NCBI GenBank assembly: GCA_944373065.1
Contig: CALWAJ010000020.1
Location: forward strand, 1 to 15,972
Direction of reading: 5' to 3'
DNA length: 15,972 bases
Source: an uncultured Bacilli bacterium
GTDB taxonomy: Bacteria; Bacillota_I; Bacilli_A; RF39; UBA660
The notes under the pieces were generated by a model, which was given only the letters and a program-made list of their open reading frames with translations, made no database searches and was not told where the DNA came from. Positions 1 to 7,437 of the stretch are shown here, piece by piece. A program made the position numbers and the translations under genes. Within the stretch, counting starts at the first letter, position 1. Each line of letters begins with the position of its first letter.

Positions 1-37
1 TTCATTATATGCACTTCTTTTTAAAGAAGATACTTAA

Positions 38-66
38 ATATTACTATTATTTCAACTCTTTGTCAA
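38..66 (-). promoter_or_regulatory. Sigma-A-type promoter reading out of the left edge
   Basis: On the minus strand TTGACA (66-61) is followed after exactly 17 bases by TAATAT (43-38), close to the vegetative consensus. Transcription would start near position 31 and run leftward out of the window. A partial palindrome, CTTCTTT-TT-AAAGAAG (14-29), lies just downstream of the predicted start, where a repressor operator could sit. The target gene is not in the window. Confidence 0.6.
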
Positions 67-96
67 ATTTTTTATTTCAACTCTTTGTCAAATTTT
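47..96. repeat. Perfect 25-bp tandem duplication
   Basis: Positions 47-71 and 72-96 are two identical adjacent 25-bp units, each beginning TTATTTCAACTCTTTG and ending TCAAATTTT. Each unit carries one TTGACA on the minus strand (66-61 and 91-86). Only the left unit has a good -10 element at the right distance, so the duplication copied the -35 region but not a whole promoter. It sits between the stop codon of the gene at 101 and that promoter. Confidence 0.9.
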
Positions 97-100
97 AATT

Positions 101-1654
101 CTATTTAATCACATTTCTTATTCTATAAGTTATATATACACTTGTTCCAAGTACTAGTATTAAAATAAGGCAAATTCCTATATAAATAGCACTGTTTGTA
201 ACAGGATTACTTATTACTGTTACTTCTATTTCATAACTTGTTCCATCACTTCCTACTCCTGTTATTACTGTTGTTCCATTCTTTAGTCCTATTATTTTAC
301 CATTTTCTATTCTAGCGACAGATGAATCTTTTACTGTCCATGTAACTCCACTCAAATCAAGATTATCTTCAAAAGCTTTTATATCATCTATACTACTTCC
401 TACTTCTATTGTTACTTTTCCTTTATAACTATTTGTAGGCTCTACTTCTTCTAACATATATGGATTATCTAGTGTTCCATCGCCAATTAGTGTACAGTTT
501 TCAGTTGTCAGATTGATAACTGGACGTACAGATTGTGAAGATAAATCAGAACCTAATAGACCATATCTATCTTGAACAAAAGATGCAGAGATATTCGTAA
601 AATAATTATGTGGTGTCATACTCCAATAAGATAGCCCATCTTCTCCAAGACTCAAATAACTATTTTCTGGAACAGTATATGCTGCTCCTGAAAACGCTAA
701 CTCATCTGCTGTTATAAGCCCTGCTTTTAATCGATAACTTCCTCCATAACTTTCACTTGTACTTGGACATATAAATGTTGGAGCATTATCTTTATCAAAT
801 TCAGAAAATGTTTGTCCTAATCTATCATAACCTGAAAAATGACCCATACCATCATAATTATATCCACTACTATCACTACAGAATCTTCCTAATATTACTT
901 TACTATCATAATTACTATTACTTCCTAAGGTATTATTATACCAAGTATCTACTTCTTTCTTTATAAAACTATCTGTTCCATTATCGTATGTATATCCACT
1001 ATATTTCGAATCATTATTCTCTAAATTATATAAAACATTACCAACTGCTCCTGAAAATTCTGCTAAATTTAATGAACTTGGATTACCACAATTTATATGA
1101 TCTGCTGCAATAAAGCCACCACCATTATAAAATAATCTCAAACTTCCATCACCATTTACTCTTACTATCTTCCAATACATTTTATCTCCAGCGCTTGCCA
1201 ATTTAGTTTTTACACAAAAATCATCAGAATTTCCAGCTTCTATACAACTTTCCTTACTTTGATAATAATTAAGACCTGTACCTAAGACATTACCATACAC
1301 ATAATAATCTTCATCATATGCTCCAAATACTAAGTTATTATTATTTATATTTCCTCTATAATAATACGTTATCCCATCTTCATCGCTATTACTATATAAT
1401 CCATTTGTTACATAATCTAAATTTACATCACCACCACTATCTTGTATTCCTTCACTAGTATAATTAAACATATGAGGTATCTCTTGTTTAAGTTCATTAT
1501 CACTTAAGATCTTATTTAAAACTAAATTATTATTTCCTTCTTTATATTCTTTACTTCCTACTATTATTCTTTTATTCACCATTCCCAAATAATTAATATT
1601 TAAGACTACTACAAATATAAGTACTACTATCAATACTTTCTTTACCTTTTTCAT
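101..1654 (-). CDS. Membrane-anchored surface protein with lectin-like ectodomain and Big2 domain (paralog 1)
   Basis: This 517-residue protein has a basic N-terminus and a hydrophobic segment at about 6-25 (signal peptide or signal anchor), a long Tyr/Asn/Gly-rich ectodomain, a Big2-type Ig domain (about 412-480), a membrane helix (about 488-508) and a short basic tail (RIRNVIK). Motifs include ITYYYRG (95-101), YWKIVRVNGDG (160-170), KKEVDTWYNN (232-241), GLITADEL (312-319), YWSMTP (343-348) and VRPVINL (376-382). The last blocks recall the C-type-lectin/sulfatase-modifying-factor-like fold of many uncharacterised surface proteins. Cys137, Cys147, Cys259 and Cys296 are shared with the paralog at 5744-7291. 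The protein is probably displayed outside the cell; the ligand is unknown. The start has only a weak Shine-Dalgarno (GGTGG, 9 bases upstream), unlike its paralog. No terminator is obvious after the stop. Confidence 0.8.
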   Translation of the reverse strand: MKKVKKVLIVVLIFVVVLNINYLGMVNKRIIVGSKEYKEGNNNLVLNKILSDNELKQEIPHMFNYTSEGIQDSGGDVNLDYVTNGLYSNSDEDGITYYYRGNINNNNLVFGAYDEDYYVYGNVLGTGLNYYQSKESCIEAGNSDDFCVKTKLASAGDKMYWKIVRVNGDGSLRLFYNGGGFIAADHINCGNPSSLNLAEFSGAVGNVLYNLENNDSKYSGYTYDNGTDSFIKKEVDTWYNNTLGSNSNYDSKVILGRFCSDSSGYNYDGMGHFSGYDRLGQTFSEFDKDNAPTFICPSTSESYGGSYRLKAGLITADELAFSGAAYTVPENSYLSLGEDGLSYWSMTPHNYFTNISASFVQDRYGLLGSDLSSQSVRPVINLTTENCTLIGDGTLDNPYMLEEVEPTNSYKGKVTIEVGSSIDDIKAFEDNLDLSGVTWTVKDSSVARIENGKIIGLKNGTTVITGVGSDGTSYEIEVTVISNPVTNSAIYIGICLILILVLGTSVYITYRIRNVIK

Positions 1655-1730
1655 TAAACATTGCCACCAATCTTTTATACACTATCTTATAGAAACATTT
1701 TAACACACGCAAAAATAAATAACAACAACC

Positions 1731-1754
1731 AAAAAAAACAGAATTTAATTCTGT
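1731..1754 (-). terminator. Intrinsic terminator after the pseudouridine synthase gene
   Basis: The sequence ACAGAATTTAATTCTGT (1738-1754) is a near-perfect inverted repeat. On the minus strand it is followed by eight T (1738-1731). It begins directly after the TAG stop at 1757-1755 and should end the methyltransferase-synthase transcript before the surface-protein gene. Confidence 0.85.
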
Positions 1755-2423
1755 CTATAACTTATCATTACTAATTAAATAATCATAATACTCTCTAAAA
1801 TATCCATCTTTAGGTAATAATTTAAAACTTAATTTTTCTTTAGTAGTAGGATGAGTAAATTCTAATTTATACGCAAATAAAGCTAGAGGATATTTACCTT
1901 TAACACCATATTTACTATCTCCTAACAAAGGATGTCTATGATAAGAAAATTGTACTCTAATTTGATGATGACGTCCTGTTTGTAAATTTATTTTTACTAA
2001 ACTTTCATTATTTTTAGAACTAAGCACTTCATAACTAAGTCTAGCTTCCTTACCTTCTTTACTATTTGTAACATAACTTCTATACTCATCTCTTTTTAAA
2101 TAGTCATAAAACTTTCCATCAGAGTCTATTATTCCTTTACAAATAGCAAGATAAGTTTTCTTAAATTCTCTATTTCTAATCTGTTCTGATAATCTTCTAG
2201 CTGCTTTACTAGTCTTAGCAAAAACCATTACTCCTCCAACCTCTTTATCTAAACGATGAACTAATCCTAAATAAACATTACCTGGCTTATTATATTTAGC
2301 TTTAATATACTCTTTTAACAAAGTTAACATATCAGGAGTATCACTACCATCACTTTGACTTAAAACTCCTACTTTTTTCTCTACTACTAACAAATGATTA
2401 TCTTCATATAAAATATTAATCAT
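1755..2423 (-). CDS. RluA-family 23S rRNA/tRNA pseudouridine synthase
   Basis: This enzyme isomerises specific uridines in rRNA or tRNA to pseudouridine in the cytoplasm. The family signature VHRLDKEVGGVMVFAKTS is present, with the catalytic Asp at residue 59 of the chosen start, followed by the GRHHQIRVQFS and HPLLGDSKYG blocks. At 222 residues it is the short form without an N-terminal S4 domain. The ATG at 2423 was chosen because GGGAG lies just upstream and MINILYEDNHLLVV is a typical family N-terminus; an in-frame ATG at 2450 would add nine atypical residues. The start overlaps the end of the upstream methyltransferase gene by 8 bases, suggesting translational coupling. HRLDK-EVGG replaces the commoner HRLDKDTSG, so the exact target (RluA, RluC or RluD type) cannot be assigned. 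Confidence 0.88.
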   Translation of the reverse strand: MINILYEDNHLLVVEKKVGVLSQSDGSDTPDMLTLLKEYIKAKYNKPGNVYLGLVHRLDKEVGGVMVFAKTSKAARRLSEQIRNREFKKTYLAICKGIIDSDGKFYDYLKRDEYRSYVTNSKEGKEARLSYEVLSSKNNESLVKINLQTGRHHQIRVQFSYHRHPLLGDSKYGVKGKYPLALFAYKLEFTHPTTKEKLSFKLLPKDGYFREYYDYLISNDKL

Positions 2424-3291
2424 AACTCTCCCATCTTCCATAAATACCACAAGGTAAAGTTAAATTATTATCTTTTATTAAAAGCCCCAACTCTCCACTT
2501 TCTACTTGTCCTTTATATTTTCTATTTACAGTCGTAATTAATAAATTATTTAAAGTAGTAGATGATATTGTTGTATTATAAGAGTTTATTATAAAGAAAA
2601 GAGGCTTATCACTAAGTATTTCTAAACACAAATTAACAAGATTAGTTAAATCTTTCTCAATACTCCAAATTTCCTTATTAGCACCTCTTCCATAACTAGG
2701 AGGATCCATAATAATAGCATCATATTTATTTCCTCTTCTAATTTCTCTTTTAACAAACTTAATTACATCATCTTGTAAATATCTAATAGGTCTATCGGAA
2801 AGATTAGAAGAAGAAACATTCTCTTTACATACTTCTATCATTCCCTTTGATGAATCAACATGAGTAACACTAGCTCCTGCATATAAACAAGCAACACTAG
2901 CAGCACCAGTATATCCAAAAAGATTTAAGACTTTTATCTTTCTATTAGACTTTTTAATTTTATCTATCATATAATCCCAATTAACCACTTGTTCTGGAAA
3001 TAATCCTGTGTGTTTAAAACCCATTTGTTTAATATTAAAAGTTAAGTCTTTATATTTTATCTGCCAAATATCAGGAACTTTTCTTAAATTTTCCCAATAC
3101 CCACCACCTTTACTAGATCTATGATACACAGCATCTATTTTACCTTTATATTTCTCCAATAAATTACCATTATCCCAAATAATAGTAGGATCAGGTCTAA
3201 GTAAAATATAATTACCCCATCTTTCTATTTTTTCTCCGAGGCTAGCATCTATTAATTCATAATCTTTAAAGTTATTTGTATATTTTAACAT
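2416..3291 (-). CDS. Class I SAM-dependent methyltransferase, RlmI/RlmK-like
   Basis: This 291-residue protein is a Rossmann-fold methyltransferase of the type that modifies 23S rRNA bases. Motif I is VLNLFGYTGAAS (121-132), the acidic end of strand 2 is HVDSS (144-148), and the catalytic region reads DAIIMDPPSYGRG (191-203). The upstream GLFPEQVVNW (96-105) is typical of COG1092-like enzymes. It lacks an N-terminal PUA domain, so it is shorter than E. coli RlmI. AGGAG lies 10 bases before the ATG. Its 5' end is 21 bases from the tRNA-Arg gene and its 3' end overlaps the pseudouridine synthase, so an RNA-modification operon fed from the tRNA promoter is plausible. The family is secure; the modified base is not known. 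Confidence 0.85.
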   Translation of the reverse strand: MLKYTNNFKDYELIDASLGEKIERWGNYILLRPDPTIIWDNGNLLEKYKGKIDAVYHRSSKGGGYWENLRKVPDIWQIKYKDLTFNIKQMGFKHTGLFPEQVVNWDYMIDKIKKSNRKIKVLNLFGYTGAASVACLYAGASVTHVDSSKGMIEVCKENVSSSNLSDRPIRYLQDDVIKFVKREIRRGNKYDAIIMDPPSYGRGANKEIWSIEKDLTNLVNLCLEILSDKPLFFIINSYNTTISSTTLNNLLITTVNRKYKGQVESGELGLLIKDNNLTLPCGIYGRWESYD

Positions 3292-3312
3292 AAAAAAACA
3301 CTCCTAATAAAA

Positions 3313-3387
3313 TGGCGTCCCTAGAAGGAATCGAACCTTCATCTAAGCCTTAGGAGGACCTTGTTCTATCCGTTGAACTATAGGGAC
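3313..3387 (-). tRNA. tRNA-Arg (anticodon CCU)
   Basis: Read on the minus strand, acceptor arm GTCCCTA pairs with TAGGGAC. The D arm is closed by GTTC/GAAC. The anticodon stem AGGTC/GGCTT holds the 7-base loop CTCCTAA, and the T arm GAAGG-TTCGATT-CCTTC is canonical. The discriminator G and CCA are encoded (3316-3313). Anticodon CCT (3354-3352) reads the Arg codon AGG. The gene is 75 bases with CCA and lies between two minus-strand genes. A TATATT about 6 bases upstream may be its -10 element, but no good -35 is seen. Confidence 0.95.
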
Positions 3388-3400
3388 AAGACAAATATAT

Positions 3401-3428
3401 CTTAACATAGTTTTTAAACTTTGTTAAG
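3401..3428. other. Hairpin at the end of the small anchored-protein gene
   Basis: CTTAACA (3401-3407) pairs with TGTTAAG (3422-3428), with an inner AGTTT/AAACT stem. It includes the TAA stop at 3426-3424. There is no clean T tract after it on the minus strand, so it may be a weak terminator or a processing signal between this gene and the tRNA. Confidence 0.35.
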
Positions 3429-3900
3429 CATATACTGGCATTAAAATTAATTCTAAATTACCATTTATATCTAAAGAATCACTCCAAATAGTAATTTTAT
3501 AGTTCTTAGTATCTGAAACATCAATACTATTTTCTAAGATATAACCATCAGTAGATAAACATCTAATATCACTACTATAACCTTCATCATCAGTTATAAT
3601 ATAGTTAATATAATTATTTTTATTATTAGTTAAATTATCAAAACTAATAATAAAGCTAACTGTTTTATCACTATCATTAGTTACTACTAAGTCTTTAGTA
3701 ATTTTATTATTACTTAATGATATATTATCAAAACCACTATAACTAATATCTTTATTAAAAGCTAAATTATTACTCATTAAAGTCTCTCTTATCCTAACTT
3801 TACTTTGATATGGCCCAAACCAAAACCAAGTTAATAATGATACAACTATAACTACTAATAATATATCTAATATGTATTTTCTAATTAATATATTTCTCAT
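3424..3900 (-). CDS. Small membrane-anchored extracytoplasmic protein, function unknown
   Basis: This 158-residue protein is not recognised. A short basic N-terminus (MRNILIRK) precedes one strong hydrophobic segment (about 10-28, DILLVVIVVSLLTWFWFG). The remaining 130 residues are polar and Asn/Ser/Asp-rich with alternating hydrophobic residues, suggesting an all-beta, possibly Ig-like domain outside the membrane. There is no lipobox; the only Cys is in the C-terminal half (DIRCLST). AGGGGG lies 5 bases before the ATG. It follows dnaB by 44 bases but appears to have its own promoter overlapping the dnaB end. In relatives with the usual layout, dnaI follows dnaB, so this gene occupies an unexpected place. 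It is probably real, given its Shine-Dalgarno site, promoter and coherent topology. Confidence 0.7.
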   Translation of the reverse strand: MRNILIRKYILDILLVVIVVSLLTWFWFGPYQSKVRIRETLMSNNLAFNKDISYSGFDNISLSNNKITKDLVVTNDSDKTVSFIISFDNLTNNKNNYINYIITDDEGYSSDIRCLSTDGYILENSIDVSDTKNYKITIWSDSLDINGNLELILMPVYA

Positions 3901-3923
3901 AATACCCCCTTTAATTAAGGCAT

Positions 3924-3952
3924 ATTATACTACAAAAACATAAATTAAACAA
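3924..3952 (-). promoter_or_regulatory. Putative promoter for the 158-residue protein gene
   Basis: On the minus strand TTGTTT (3952-3947), 17 bases, then a perfect TATAAT (3929-3924). It overlaps the last codons of dnaB and lies 24 bases upstream of the ATG at 3900. The -35 element is only partly matched. Confidence 0.45.
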
Positions 3953-5252
3953 GACTATCTATTATTTTATTAAGCTCTAAAGATTCTTCTTCACTATTAT
4001 TATCAGTACTTAAATCTTTATCAAACCAATCTGGCAATATATCTTCTTTTGTATTTTTCTTAACAACAGTTTTACTCTTAGATTTAGTAGTAGCAAGTTT
4101 TTTCATCTTTTTATATTCTTTTTCTGTTAATTTCATCGCTTCTTCTACTGTCTCTATATTAAGCCGTTTCCACTGTCCAGCAATAGTTTCTAAATAACTT
4201 CTATTAAGTTTTTGATTATTGACTTTCAAAGCATAAGAAATTAAGACATTAACAACACCTGCACTAAGTTTTTGATCTATCATTAACTCTTCTATTAATT
4301 GTAAATCTCTCTTCGTAGGTTCTGCTCCTTTATATTTACTTCTAAGATAATCATATGGACTAGTATTTTCAAAAGTATATACCATTTTAGCCCATTTAGA
4401 ATCATCACCAACAGGTTTTTTTAAGTAATCAGGCTGTGTTTGATAGACTAAAGTTGGTAAAGCTCCTAGATTTTCAAATTGATAATAATTTCTACAATTC
4501 TTCCGTAATGCTGTTTTATCGACCATTCCCTTTTCAGTAAGTGAAGTCCTAACCAAGCTACTCATCTTTTCAGTATCTATATTATAGACTAAAGCTAAAC
4601 TATTAATAAGTCTTTTAGTCTCACTATTAAAGCATTTTGCATTAATAAATCCTTCAGGAATAGAAGAAATTAACAAATTAAAGTCAACAGCATCATCTAA
4701 AGGAATCTCTGCTTCTGTTTTCTTTTCTATATTTTCTATAACTTCAAAAGGTTTCAAAGTACTACTTTTAAATACTTCATTAAATTTATGACTAATATCT
4801 AAATACTCAGTTAATCTAATTTTAGGTATTTTGAATAATTCTTGTCTTTTATCATATTCTTTTTTACCTATATTATTATATAAGACTATATTTAATATTG
4901 GATGATTAAAAAACTCATTAGCACTAATAGGAGAATATATTAGATAGACATAATTATTAACACTTCCTTTTTTTAAGTAAGTTTTTAAAAGTCCTACAGC
5001 CTCTAATTTTTCTCTAGCTATTAAAATATCTTCTAATCTAAGTTGCATAATACTCATTAAATGATGATGAGTTAAATCACTACTAGTACTATTATTTTCT
5101 AAATCATCTACTAAAGTAAAGTAAAGACTAACAGCCATATAACCTATTATAGGTTGATAAAGCATAGTTAAAAGACGTCTATCTTCTTCATGAAGAACCG
5201 TTTTATTAACAACAATATATGTATCAGCAGGTAAAATAGTAATATTCTTCAC
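3945..5252 (-). CDS. dnaB: Replication initiation / membrane attachment protein DnaB
   Basis: In Firmicutes this protein acts with DnaD and DnaI to load the replicative helicase at oriC and at restart sites. The N-terminal winged-helix part carries the characteristic LLTMLYQPIIGYMAVSLYF run (about 28-46 of the chosen start). The C-terminal DnaB_2/DnaD-like domain (about 295-370) includes YLETIAGQW, matching the YxxxIxxxW signature. A Lys-rich then acidic tail follows. The 435-residue length fits the family. The GTG at 5252 was chosen because AGGAAGTGAG sits 4 bases upstream; a GTG at 5261 would lie inside that sequence. The helicase loader gene dnaI, normally adjacent, is absent from the window. 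A promoter (5273-5301) and the upstream gene's terminator suggest separate transcription. Confidence 0.88.
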   Translation of the reverse strand: MKNITILPADTYIVVNKTVLHEEDRRLLTMLYQPIIGYMAVSLYFTLVDDLENNSTSSDLTHHHLMSIMQLRLEDILIAREKLEAVGLLKTYLKKGSVNNYVYLIYSPISANEFFNHPILNIVLYNNIGKKEYDKRQELFKIPKIRLTEYLDISHKFNEVFKSSTLKPFEVIENIEKKTEAEIPLDDAVDFNLLISSIPEGFINAKCFNSETKRLINSLALVYNIDTEKMSSLVRTSLTEKGMVDKTALRKNCRNYYQFENLGALPTLVYQTQPDYLKKPVGDDSKWAKMVYTFENTSPYDYLRSKYKGAEPTKRDLQLIEELMIDQKLSAGVVNVLISYALKVNNQKLNRSYLETIAGQWKRLNIETVEEAMKLTEKEYKKMKKLATTKSKSKTVVKKNTKEDILPDWFDKDLSTDNNSEEESLELNKIIDSLV

Positions 5253-5272
5253 AAGTCTCACTTCCTAAAAAT

Positions 5273-5301
5273 AGTATAAATTATTTAAAGAAAAATTTCT
5301 A
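5273..5301 (-). promoter_or_regulatory. Probable dnaB promoter with overlapping palindrome
   Basis: On the minus strand TAGAAA (5301-5296), 17 bases, then TATACT (5278-5273), about 20 bases before the GTG start. The -35 hexamer lies inside a perfect 12-bp palindrome, TTTCTATAGAAA (5296-5307), which could be an operator or chance in AT-rich DNA. Confidence 0.5.
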
Positions 5302-5304
5302 TAG

Positions 5305-5334
5305 AAAAATAAAAAGATTAGAAAAACTAATCTT
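5305..5334 (-). terminator. Intrinsic terminator of the XRE regulator gene
   Basis: On the minus strand AAGATTAG (5334-5327) pairs with CTAATCTT (5321-5314) around a loop of five T, followed by TTTTTATTTTT. The 5' arm is made of the last two codons and the TAG stop of the regulator gene. Confidence 0.85.
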
Positions 5335-5596
5335 CAGTATTTTTTTTCTTCTTTATTGGTACTATTTTAACAGTATAACCAATAGGTTCTAGTATTTTAA
5401 TAAGAGTATCAAGTTGAGGAGAAGTTACAAGATTCTCTATTCTTGTAATAGTTAATCTAATAACATCAGCACGTCTTGCTAGTTCTTCTTGAGTTAAATG
5501 TTTATCTTTTCTTAGTTTGATAAAATCATTTATAAACTCTTCCTCTAACTTTAATAGATTTTCATCATATTCTTTATTTTTCTTTACTTTATTCAT
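5327..5596 (-). CDS. XRE-family helix-turn-helix regulator
   Basis: This 89-residue cytoplasmic DNA-binding protein resembles solitary Cro/C1-type or HigA-like regulators. The HTH spans about 25-72: FIKLRKDKHLTQEELARRA is helix 1 to the start of the recognition unit, then IRLTITRIENLVTSPQLDTLIKILEPIGY. The C-terminus is basic (VKIVPIKKKK). GGAGG lies 10 bases before the ATG. A promoter with an extended -10 (5618-5646) contains one half of a GTATCC...GGATAC inverted repeat, and an 18-bp palindrome lies just upstream, so autoregulation is likely. No toxin gene lies beside it, so a toxin-antitoxin role is unsupported. Targets might include the adjacent surface-protein gene, but nothing shows this directly. 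Confidence 0.85.
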   Translation of the reverse strand: MNKVKKNKEYDENLLKLEEEFINDFIKLRKDKHLTQEELARRADVIRLTITRIENLVTSPQLDTLIKILEPIGYTVKIVPIKKKKNTED

Positions 5597-5600
5597 TAGT

Positions 5601-5636
5601 GTATCCCTCCTGCTAATAATGTAACATGGTGGATAC
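5601..5636. promoter_or_regulatory. Inverted repeat GTATCC/GGATAC around the regulator's transcription start
   Basis: GTATCC (5601-5606) and its exact reverse complement GGATAC (5631-5636) are separated by 24 bases. One half lies between the -35 and -10 elements and the other beside the Shine-Dalgarno sequence. This is a candidate operator for the XRE protein encoded next to it. Confidence 0.4.
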
Positions 5637-5646
5637 GAATAATCAA
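5618..5646 (-). promoter_or_regulatory. Promoter of the XRE regulator gene
   Basis: On the minus strand TTGATT (5646-5641), 17 bases, then TACATT (5623-5618) preceded by TG, an extended -10. Transcription would start a few bases upstream of the GGAGG ribosome binding site. Confidence 0.5.
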
Positions 5647-5652
5647 TAGTTT

Positions 5653-5670
5653 TTTACGAAATTTCGTAAA
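5653..5670. promoter_or_regulatory. Perfect 18-bp palindrome, putative operator
   Basis: TTTACGAAATTTCGTAAA is a perfect dyad centred between 5661 and 5662. It lies 7 bases upstream of the -35 of the XRE gene and 74 bases downstream of the stop of the surface-protein gene. Its form fits a homodimeric regulator such as the adjacent XRE protein. It is not followed by a T tract, so it is not an evident terminator. Confidence 0.5.
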
Positions 5671-5743
5671 TTTCTTAATTTAATCAACAAATTTAAAGGT
5701 AAATGGAGTATTTTTATCCATATAGAAACCACTTTATTAATCT

Positions 5744-7291
5744 CTAATCTAATCTTTTAACTCGATAAAAGATATATACTCCTGTTCCAAGTACAAGTAT
5801 TAAGATAAGTCCTATTCCTATATATAAAACACTACTAGTAACAGGATTACTTAGGACTGTTACTTCTATTTCATAACTTGTTCCATCACTTCCTACTCCT
5901 GTTATTACAGTTGTTCCATTTTTAAGTCCTATTATCTTACCATTCTCTATTTTGGCAATACTTTCATCTTTTACTGTCCATGTAACTCCACTTAAATTTA
6001 ACTCTCCTTCAAAAGCATTTATATCATCTACACTACTTCCTACTTCTATTGTTACTTTCCCTTTATAACTATTTGTAGGCTCTACTTCTTCTAATATGTA
6101 TGGATTATCTAGTGTTCCATCTCCTGTTAGTGTCATATTCTCTGTTGATATATTAATTACGGGACGGATGCCTGAGTATGAATAAATAAAAGAAAGTAAT
6201 AACTGATCACGAGGTACACACACAAATTCTGAACTATATGGTGTCATACTCCAATAATCAAGTCCATCTTCTCCTGGATTTAAATAACTATTTCCTGGAA
6301 CACTAAATGATTCTCCAGCATAAACTAACTCATCTGCTGTTATTAGTCCTGCTTTTAATCTATAACTTCCTCCATAACTTTCACTTGTATCAGGACATAT
6401 AAAACTAGGTGCATTATCTTTGGCAAAATTATTTAATGCTTGGTCTAATCTATCATCACTTGAAAAACTACCATATCCATCATAATTATATCTACTAGTA
6501 TCATTACAGTATCTTCCTAATATTACATATTTATCATAATCAGGATTACTTCCTAATGTATTATTATACCAAGTATCTACTTCTTTCTTTATAAAACTAT
6601 CTGTTCCATTATCATAGGTATATCCACTATATTTAGGGTCATTTCTCTCTAAATTATATGGAACATACCCTACTACTCCTGATATTTCTTCTTCTTTAAA
6701 TGATTCTATAATTACACCAGAATTTAAATTCTTTAATCCAACACCATTATAAAACAATCTTAAACTACCATCACCATTTACTCTTATTATCTTCCAGTAC
6801 ATCTTTTCTCCAGCTGAGGCAAGCTTAGTCTTTACACAAAATTCATCTGAATTTCCAGCTTCTATACAACTTTCTTTACTTTGATAATACTTAAATCCTG
6901 TTCCTAAGGCATTACCATACACATAATAATCTTCATCATATGCTCCAAATACTAAGTTATTATTATCTATATCTCCTCGATAATAATATGTTGTTCCATC
7001 TTCATCACTACTACTATATAACCCATTTGTTATATAATTTGGATTATTTAATTCATTATCTGAACTAATAGGCCAATAATTACCATTACTTGCATAATTA
7101 AACATTTTTGGTATCTCAGTCTTTAATTCATTATCACTTAATATCTTATTTAAGACTAAGTTACTTGTATTTCCTGTCTTATATTCACTACTTCCTACTA
7201 TTATTCTTTTATCCATCATTCCTAAATAATTAATATTTAGTGTTACTACAAATATAAGTGCTACTATTAATATCTTCTTTATTCTTCTCAT
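5744..7291 (-). CDS. Membrane-anchored surface protein with lectin-like ectodomain and Big2 domain (paralog 2)
   Basis: This 515-residue protein has the same architecture as the paralog at 101-1654: hydrophobic N-terminus (about 6-25), ectodomain with TYYYRG (101-106), YWKIIRVNGDG (165-175), KKEVDTWYNN (235-244), GLITADEL (315-322), YWSMTP (346-351) and IRPVINI (375-381), Big2-type domain (about 411-479) and a C-terminal membrane helix (about 487-508). It differs most at residues about 184-210 and 352-373; the second patch contains Cys358, which the other copy lacks. The Shine-Dalgarno GGAGGT lies 6 bases before the ATG and is much stronger than in the paralog, so expression is probably higher. 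It may be cotranscribed with the small gene at 7438-7566, 146 bases upstream. Surface binding or sensing is inferred from topology and fold resemblance only. Confidence 0.8.
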   Translation of the reverse strand: MRRIKKILIVALIFVVTLNINYLGMMDKRIIVGSSEYKTGNTSNLVLNKILSDNELKTEIPKMFNYASNGNYWPISSDNELNNPNYITNGLYSSSDEDGTTYYYRGDIDNNNLVFGAYDEDYYVYGNALGTGFKYYQSKESCIEAGNSDEFCVKTKLASAGEKMYWKIIRVNGDGSLRLFYNGVGLKNLNSGVIIESFKEEEISGVVGYVPYNLERNDPKYSGYTYDNGTDSFIKKEVDTWYNNTLGSNPDYDKYVILGRYCNDTSRYNYDGYGSFSSDDRLDQALNNFAKDNAPSFICPDTSESYGGSYRLKAGLITADELVYAGESFSVPGNSYLNPGEDGLDYWSMTPYSSEFVCVPRDQLLLSFIYSYSGIRPVINISTENMTLTGDGTLDNPYILEEVEPTNSYKGKVTIEVGSSVDDINAFEGELNLSGVTWTVKDESIAKIENGKIIGLKNGTTVITGVGSDGTSYEIEVTVLSNPVTSSVLYIGIGLILILVLGTGVYIFYRVKRLD

Positions 7292-7437
7292 AAAAACTAC
7301 CTCCTATTTTTTTATAAGTCTGCCCAATTATTTATCTTTTATTACATTTTGCACTCTTTATCAATATCCTTGACACAACAAAAAGAACAGAATACACTTA
7401 TCCTACTCTTATATCATAATGAAAGAAAGTAATTTCA

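Noticed and set aside
530..610. Diversity-generating retroelement variable region in the surface paralog
   Set aside because: The fold resemblance and variable loop are suggestive, but no reverse transcriptase, template repeat or adenine-biased substitution pattern is visible in the window.
775..966. Plus-strand frame rich in His, Tyr and Leu
   Set aside because: It is an antisense shadow of the repetitive Tyr/Asn codons of the surface-protein gene, with no ribosome binding site.
5327..5596. Toxin-antitoxin module based on the XRE protein
   Set aside because: No toxin-like gene lies beside it; the neighbours are dnaB behind a terminator and a surface-protein gene.
101..7291. Composite mobile element with the two paralogs as terminal direct repeats
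   Set aside because: No transposase, integrase or inverted ends are present, and the interior holds dnaB, a tRNA and rRNA-modification genes.
7292..7437. Riboswitch in the 146-base leader of surface paralog 2
   Set aside because: No recognisable aptamer core, terminator or anti-terminator pairing was found; the hairpin at 7417-7440 has no T tract.
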